Assembly: GCA_016946835.1 (NCBI GenBank)
Contig: JACVTC010000017.1
Coordinates: 406,501 to 420,000, forward strand
Direction: 5' to 3'
Length of the DNA: 13,500 nt
DNA from: Neocallimastix lanati (nom. inval.)
Taxonomy: Eukaryota > Neocallimastigomycota > Neocallimastigomycetes > Neocallimastigales > Neocallimastigaceae
How positions within the stretch are numbered: the first letter of the stretch is position 1; each line of letters begins with the position of its first letter. Shown piece after piece: positions 8,105 through 13,500 of the stretch. A program made the position numbers and the translations under genes. The notes below the pieces were generated by a model. That model was not told the origin of the DNA, made no database searches, and worked only from the letters and a program-made list of their open reading frames with translations.

Positions 8105-8233
8105 TTATTTGAAGGAATTTAATAATTTCTCAATTATTTTGTCTTTGCGGTTATAATATTTAACACATACATTTTTATATTTTTTAATGATGGGAATAAT
8201 AATTATATAATTATTAAACACATTTCCAGTTTG
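8105..8233 (-). other. Weak coding-like island on the minus strand
   Basis: A 42-codon open stretch from 8233 down to a TAA at 8107-8105 (begins QTGNVF, ends LLNSFK), with TAG directly before it that could be a splice acceptor. It is visibly less AT-rich than its surroundings. No start codon, no upstream exon with matching phase and no family resemblance were found. Chance open frames of this size are expected here, so coding status is doubtful. Confidence 0.2.
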
Positions 8234-8593
8234 CTATTTATTTATATATATATTAATAGAAATTAAAAAGGATTTCTTTAATTTATAAGATAAAAACAAA
8301 TTGAATAAAATTTTTAAGCAATTATTCATAGCAATTTAAAAAAAAAATTTTTTTAATAATATTCAATAAAAAATTGTTTTTATTCTTGACAATAAATAAT
8401 AGCATATTAAATAAATTAAACATTATTAATAAGTTAACAAAAATTGCATTCAATCATTTAATAACAATTTAAATAATCTTAAAACTATCTTAATAAGTAA
8501 TAATAAAATAATAAATAATATAAATTATAAAAACTATTACAAGAACAGTATTTTCAATAGAACTTACAACTATCAAATTTTAAAATATAGAAA
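8234..8593. other. Upstream region of the receptor gene
   Basis: AT-rich. The last 60 bases before the ATG at 8594 are richer in C and G (AAGAACAG, AACTTACAACTATC) than the rest and resemble a 5' leader. The ATG context AAAATGG is favourable. No definite promoter box is seen. Confidence 0.4.
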
Positions 8594-9405
8594 ATGGCTA
8601 AAAAGGTTTATATTTTCTTTTTATTATTATTATTTTAGTTTTTTTTTTTATTTTTTAAAAAAAAATATTATTTATTGTATACCTTTAAAAATAAATACTT
8701 ATTATATATTATATTAAATATGTATAATATATTAATTATATTAATGTTTTTAAAAATATTTCATAAAAATATACATATAAAAAAGGGTTTATTTGATATA
8801 GCAGATGATGCTTATATGAAGGAATTTCTTGAAAGAGAATTCATAAATGATGCTGATACCAATCACACTGAAATATTAATCTACAAAATATTATTTATTA
8901 TAATAAATATCTACGAAGTTATCTCATTAATATAGTAATAATTTAAATGATAAATAAAATCGATTTTTATAAACTATACTAAAAAAAAAATAAAAATTTT
9001 GACTGATATATTTAATTATTGCTAATTGTTTATCTCTTGATATATAAAAATAATAATATTTATATATATATTTAAATATATAAAATATACATAATAAAAT
9101 ATATATATTTTCATAGTTTTATCAAATTAAGAAAATCATATATTATTCGTCAAAGAAATTTTACTTTAACATTTATTGGTGGTATTATTTTCTATATAAC
9201 TACTTTCATCAGTTTTGTATGTATTATTCTTTCACTTTTATAAATATATATATATATAAATAATAATAATAATAAAATATATATATAATAAAATTAATTT
9301 TGTAATAATATTTTTTTTCTATTGATTTTTTTTTTTAAAAAAAAAAATTTTTTTTAAATATTTCATATTAAAGTTTCCACAAATGATGAAAGTTCCATGT
9401 TTCTG

Positions 9406-9437
<32 letters not shown>

Positions 9438-10442
9438 TTATTATTATAATTTTTTTTTTTGCTATTTTTAAATATAAAATAATATTTATACAAAATTTAA
9501 AATATTAATATATATATAACTTTTTTTTTTGAAAAAAAAAAAAAAATAAATAAATATTTAGTATCAGCATTTTCAACAAATATTTTAAATCCTATGGCCA
9601 ATTTAATGTAATATATATTATTATTATATATATAGATAAATAATAATAGTAATAGTTTTATTATTATAATAATAATTATTTATTTATTTATTTTTTTTAA
9701 AAATATTTTTACCATTTTATATAAATATCATAACATTATTATTATTATTATTACAATAATGATAATATATATAATAGTTTTTTATCAAGAACATTCCGTG
9801 TTATTTTATTTTATCATTTTAACATTTTTAAAGGTTATTAATTAATTACTGGAAAATAATAATTACATTATATTTATATATATATTATATATTTTTATAA
9901 TTTAATTATAAAATGAAAATAATAATTTATTAATTATTTAATTATAAATTTTCAATTAAATTTTATAAATACATACTATAATATATATATCTATATCTAT
10001 ATATCAATCATCAATCAATGACAATATGAAATAGTGACTTCTATTAAAAATAAAAAGGAAAATTTAAATAATAATTATGATATAAATCTTGAACCAAATA
10101 ATTATTTACCAAGAATCTCTAAAAAAATCAATAAAATAATTTGTTGTATCATTTTTATTCCAACAGTAATTATCATATATATATATATATTAAATTTATT
10201 ATTATCTTAATCATTACTATTATTATTATTATTATTATTATCAATAAAGTATATTTAATAAAATAAAATTTATATTTTATTAATTACTAAATAATGTAGA
10301 TGATTTCTGCTGCTGCAGTAGCCTATTTTTATATAACAGATCCACAAATGAAAGAAAAATGCCCGTAAATATTAAATTATTATATATATAAATTTTTTTT
10401 TTAAAAAAAAAAAAAAATAAAAATAAAAAAAATAAAATAAAG

Positions 10443-10487
<45 letters not shown>

Positions 10488-11767
10488 TTTATTACTATAA
10501 TTATTTATTATTCATATTAATAATATAATTTTTTTTTTTATGATATAATATATAAAGATTTTTTAAAAGGGAAGATGCATTAAAAAATTTAAAAACTGGT
10601 AAAGGAGTTGAACTATTTAAAGTTATATTAGTTTATGGATATACCCATATCTTTATTAGTTTTATTATTACAATATTACTTATAAGAGTAAAAGATTCTA
10701 ATAAATATGGTGTTAAGGTTTGTTTCTTCTTCTTCTTCTTCTTCTATTATTATTATCATTAATGTTAAAAACAATTATTATTAATATTAACTATAATTAT
10801 TCGCATTCGATTAATATCAAATTCAATTAAATCAATTATATAAAAATAATAAAAAAAAAAAAAAAAAAAATTAATTGTATATTTTTATTATATATATATA
10901 TATATATGATCTGTAAGTTTGAATGTCTCAGTTCATGTATAGTGATTATTACTGCAAATATATTAGATAATATTATACAAGCTAATTCTAGAGCAAAGGG
11001 ACCAAAAAAACCACGTATTATTTTTATAAGACTGTTTGAATTAACTAAAGGTGGAAAGATGCTCTTTACAATTATATTACTCTATTTATTTTTTGTATCC
11101 ATTACATTACCTGTCATTCAATACTACATAATCAGAAAATCAATGAATAAAGAATTTAAAGATGTTAGTATATTGATAAAAAAAAAAATAAATAAAATAA
11201 AATAAAATAAAAAAAAAATAAATTTTTTTTTTTTTTTATATTTTAGTAATATATATTAAGATCAATAAAAATATATATCTCAATATTTATATTTATATTA
11301 TATTTAATATTATTTATTAATTATTATATTATTTTTATTAAATTATTATTATTATTATTATTTTTTCCTTATACTATTTAATTTAACCCTTAAATAAAAT
11401 AAAAATAACAATAGCAAAGAAATACGATTCAATATTTATATAAAGTCTTAAATACGCCATCTTTAGTGGATGAATTAAGAGAAATAGCGGTCAATGAATT
11501 TTGTGTTGAAAATGTTCTTTTTTGGGAAAATTATCAAATATTACAAAAGAAAGTGTATCGTTATCAATTAGATTGTATTAGATCCAAAGAAATGGGAAAT
11601 GTAAATAGTATGATCAATTCGTTGGATACTGATGACGATAGTAATCTTCATCAATATCCAATGAAATCCTATAACTTAATAGAATGTTATACCTATGATC
11701 CAGATATGCCTGTACCCAATGAAATTTTGCCTTACTATATATCATTTTATCATATGTAATTATACCA

Positions 11768-11798
<31 letters not shown>

Positions 11799-12090
11799 TT
11801 GTTAAAATATAACTTTTTTATTAATTTATTTTATTTTTTATTTTTTATTTTTTTTTTATTTTTATTTTAATTTTAATTTTAATTTTTTTTTTTTTTTACT
11901 AATTAGGTTCATTGATATAAATGGTCCAGCTGTAGTTAATATTTCAAGAGATGTAGCTAATCAAATATTTTTTCAATTAAGTACCTTCCCAAGTGTTGGT
12001 ATGTATGATTCAATTAAGAACGAGATTGTAGAAATTATGTTTGGTTCCATTTTCCCAATTTTTTTAAGACAATATAGGAAAAATTATTAG
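8594..12090 (+). CDS. Seven-transmembrane receptor fused to an RGS domain (12-exon model)
   Basis: Exon model: 8594-8605 (tentative), 8786-8934, 9117-9216, 9374-9404, 9562-9607, 9778-9833, 10035-10165, 10300-10364, 10558-10717, 10918-11163, 11415-11755, 11907-12090. All introns start GT and end AG, are 134-251 bp long, and every phase fits, giving 506 residues. Hydrophobic segments lie at about 34-57, 69-87, 95-125, 162-187, 219-243, 253-275 and 297-320. Lysine/arginine-rich loops follow TM1, TM3 and TM5, which puts the N-terminus outside. C96 at the start of TM3 and C196 in the second outer loop match the conserved GPCR disulfide. SRTFRV after TM3 resembles the arginine motif of GPCRs. Residues about 338-500 are an RGS domain that should accelerate GTP hydrolysis by a G-alpha subunit at the plasma membrane. 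The ligand is unknown. The C-terminal half is certain; the first exon is not, and the ATG at 8720 or 8816 is an alternative start. Confidence 0.85.
9411..9437. repeat. ATT microsatellite in an intron
   Basis: About nine ATT units starting 6 bp behind the GTAAGT donor of the 9405-9561 intron of the receptor gene. Confidence 0.85.
10445..10486. repeat. TAA microsatellite, 14 units, in an intron
   Basis: Fourteen perfect TAA units inside the intron 10365-10557 of the receptor gene, preceded by poly(T)/poly(A) near 10395-10415. The transcript could carry a long UAA run until splicing. Confidence 0.9.
10724..10744. repeat. TTC microsatellite, seven units, next to a splice donor
   Basis: Seven TTC units start 6 bp behind the non-standard donor GTTTGT at 10718, then TAT repeats follow. 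The location within the donor region may affect splice choice. Confidence 0.85.
11415..12090 (+). other. Exons 11-12: RGS domain of the receptor
   Basis: The domain begins YKVLNTPSLVDELREIAVNEF, a classic RGS opening, followed by ENVLFW; E364 and N365 match the glutamate-asparagine pair of RGS proteins that touches G-alpha. After an acidic, low-conservation insertion (DTDDDSN, about residues 392-412) come the second half with FIDINGPAVVNIS, where N457 corresponds to the conserved contact asparagine (N128 in human RGS4), and the end IFPIFLRQYRKNY. The intron at 11756-11906 splits the methionine codon before FIDI. Key contact residues are present, so GTPase-accelerating activity is plausible. 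Confidence 0.85.
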
Positions 12091-12097
12091 GATCAAT

Positions 12098-12208
12098 AAA
12101 AAAAAAAAAGGAAAAAGAGAAAGAAAAAGAGAAGAAAAGAAAAGAGAAGAGAAGAATAGAAAAGAAAAAAAAAAGAAAGAAAGAAAGAAAAAGAAAAAAA
12201 AAGAAAAG
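12098..12208. repeat. Long purine tract just behind the receptor stop codon
   Basis: 111 nt of only A and G on the plus strand except a single T at 12157: AAAGAAAG-, GAGAAG- and GAAAAAGA-type runs. It starts 8 bases after the TAG at 12088-12090, so it probably lies in the 3' untranslated region. Tracts of this type can form triplex (H-) DNA; whether this one does is inference. Confidence 0.85.
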
Positions 12209-12520
12209 TAAAGTAAAGAGAAAATAAATAGTAATAATATAATAAAAAAAAAAATTAAATTTTTTAATATATTATAATTTAATAATTTAATAGTAATTTA
12301 ATAGTAATAAATAATATTAATATTAATATTAATATTAATATTAATTTAATAATAAAAAAAAAATACATATATGTATTATTAATAGAAAATAGTATTAATT
12401 TAAATAGTGTACTATTTAACATGATAATGATTAATATTTTTTTTTTTTAATTATTTATGAAATAAATAATAAAAAATATATTTTATAAATATATAACTAA
12501 ATAACTAAATAATTAAATAA

Positions 12521-12554
<34 letters not shown>

Positions 12555-13189
12555 ATAAAAATTAATTTTATATATATATTTATATATATATAAATATAAA
12601 TAAATACAACTATGTATAAAAAAAATAATTAATATTTAAAAAATTTTTGTATTGATATTTACAATATATATATAAATATATGTAATTATTGTTATTATCA
12701 TTATTATTATAATTAGTATGAATAGGATAGTAAAATTCAAAATACGAACTATTTAAAATGTACTGAAGTACTTTTTTACTTTTTTTTTTTTTTTTTTAGT
12801 TAAAAAATCAGCTAAAAGATATAACCTACTTTTTGGTATATTAACATACTGAAAGATATTAAAATGAATTTTTAAATTTGAAAATATTATTAAATATATT
12901 CAAATCTGAATTTTTTTTTCAGAAATTTTATATTTATTATTTTTATATATATATATATTTATTTATGTATATATTTATTTATTTATTTTTTATTTTTATT
13001 TTTTTATTTTTTTATTTTTTATTTTTTATTTATTTATTTATTTTTTTTTTTTGAATACAAATTGTTTAATAGATTATCTTGATTATTTTGATATTACAGA
13101 TATGACATGATATCATTCCATGCTCTCTTTTTCTACTTGTTTTCAATTCCCATAAAGTTTACCTTCACTTCTTTTAAATTTTAAATAAC

Positions 13190-13190
<1 letters not shown>
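12209..13190. other. Downstream intergenic DNA
   Basis: No gene is recognised. Visible items are a TAATAT repeat (about 12313-12345), a 30-nt poly(A) at 12523-12552, TA runs near 12570-12680, and an inverted repeat with one mismatch pairing ATTTGAAAATATT (12876-12888) with AATATATTCAAAT (12893-12905). The stretch 13080-13190 is somewhat richer in C and G but every frame is broken. Confidence 0.5.
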
Positions 13191-13235
<45 letters not shown>

Positions 13236-13451
13236 ATTGTTATCATAAATTTTTTTGTCTCTTTTGTCTCCATACTATGGAATTATTTTTTTTTTTTCTT
13301 TATTATTTTATTTTATTTTAAATTATAAATATTTAAAAATAAGGCAGCTTAACTACTTTACTATCTAATTCCTTTAATTTCCCCTCCTAGTTAATATTTA
13401 AACCTTAAAAAAATTATCAGTTTAAATTGAAACTGTGGATGACTATGTTTT

Positions 13452-13482
<31 letters not shown>

Positions 13483-13500
13483 CTTTTACCAGGTACTTAA
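13191..13500. other. Poly(A) tracts around a less AT-rich island
   Basis: Uninterrupted poly(A) of 42 nt (13191-13232) and 28 nt (13455-13482). Between them, 13233-13454 carries a pyrimidine-rich stretch ending CCCCTCCTAG (to about 13390), which looks like a splice acceptor, but no open frame follows it. It could be the leader of a gene beyond the window. Confidence 0.5.

Larger units (their letters stand above)
8786..11163 (+). other. Exons 2-10: seven-transmembrane part of the receptor
   Basis: Exon by exon: 8786-8934 gives an acidic short N-terminus and TM1 (ending EVISLI); 9117-9216 the basic first inner loop and TM2; 9374-9404 a microexon of 31 nt with KVPCF; 9562-9607 and 9778-9833 TM3 with NPMANL and SRTFRV; 10035-10165 a lysine/asparagine-rich inner loop and TM4; 10300-10364 the rest of TM4 and EKC; 10558-10717 the outer loop and TM5 ending KDSNKYGVK; 10918-11163 TM6, a basic loop and TM7. 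Donors include the standard GTAAGT and GTATGT as well as the weaker GTTATT, GTTTGT and GTTAGT. The continuous hydrophobic profile across junctions supports the splicing. Confidence 0.8.

Noticed and set aside
8282-8445. Minus-strand short frames starting MNNCLKILF and MFNLFNML as first exons for the 8105-8233 island
   Set aside because: No GT donor in a usable phase links either to the island at 8233, so a spliced gene could not be built.
12718-12852. Short pieces starting MNRIVKF and, after a poly(T)-TAG acceptor-like site at 12799, ending LLFGILTY
   Set aside because: No phase-compatible junction connects them to each other or to the receptor gene, which already has a clear stop at 12090.
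1-13500. Transfer RNA or ribosomal RNA genes
   Set aside because: No G+C-rich cloverleaf-like or conserved rRNA block was seen by eye; a tRNA or rRNA covariance-model scan would be decisive.

Overview
The window is about 85-90% A+T. It has long poly(A)/poly(T) runs, trinucleotide microsatellites and a gene split by many short introns (134-251 bp), so it is eukaryotic nuclear DNA. The base composition, a FLYWCH-type Mutator-like transposon and a seven-transmembrane receptor fused to an RGS domain best fit an anaerobic gut fungus (Neocallimastigomycota). That assignment is inference; another very AT-rich eukaryote such as a dictyostelid cannot be excluded.

Left third (1-4904): transposon territory. 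A complete, apparently intact Mutator-like element (MULE) lies at 138-3432. It is flanked by a perfect 9-bp target-site duplication (CTTGAATAA at 129-137 and 3433-3441). Its ends carry arrays of a CATTTCG motif spaced about 15-16 bp apart, in inverted orientation at the two ends. Its single gene (732-2156) encodes a 474-residue transposase with a FLYWCH zinc finger and an intact DDE-type core. About 1.2 kb of non-coding DNA follows inside the element and includes a nested minisatellite. To the right, on the minus strand, is a 101-codon open frame (4133-3828) that keeps only the FLYWCH part of a diverged relative. Beyond it are an imperfect tandem duplication and a roughly 360-bp segment (4546-4904) with MULE-like ends and four perfect short inverted repeats.

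Middle (4905-8593): about 3.7 kb of low-complexity intergenic DNA without a convincing gene. It holds homopolymer tracts, TA/TAA/TTTA-type repeats, a perfect 13-bp hairpin (5851-5878), and two weak coding-like islands (6457-6701 plus strand, 8233-8105 minus strand).

Right third (8594-12090): one multi-exon plus-strand gene that I assembled by joining open segments at GT/AG boundaries. All junction phases agree and give a 506-residue model. It has a short N-terminus, seven hydrophobic segments with the pair of cysteines typical of GPCRs (top of TM3 and second extracellular loop), and a C-terminal RGS domain split over the last two exons. The expected role is a membrane receptor or regulator that speeds GTP hydrolysis on a heterotrimeric G-protein alpha subunit. 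Only the first four codons and the exact start are doubtful. A 111-nt nearly pure purine tract lies just behind the stop codon, and the rest to 13500 is non-coding with very long poly(A) runs.

The transposons and the receptor gene show no functional link; they are neighbours separated by a long intergenic desert.
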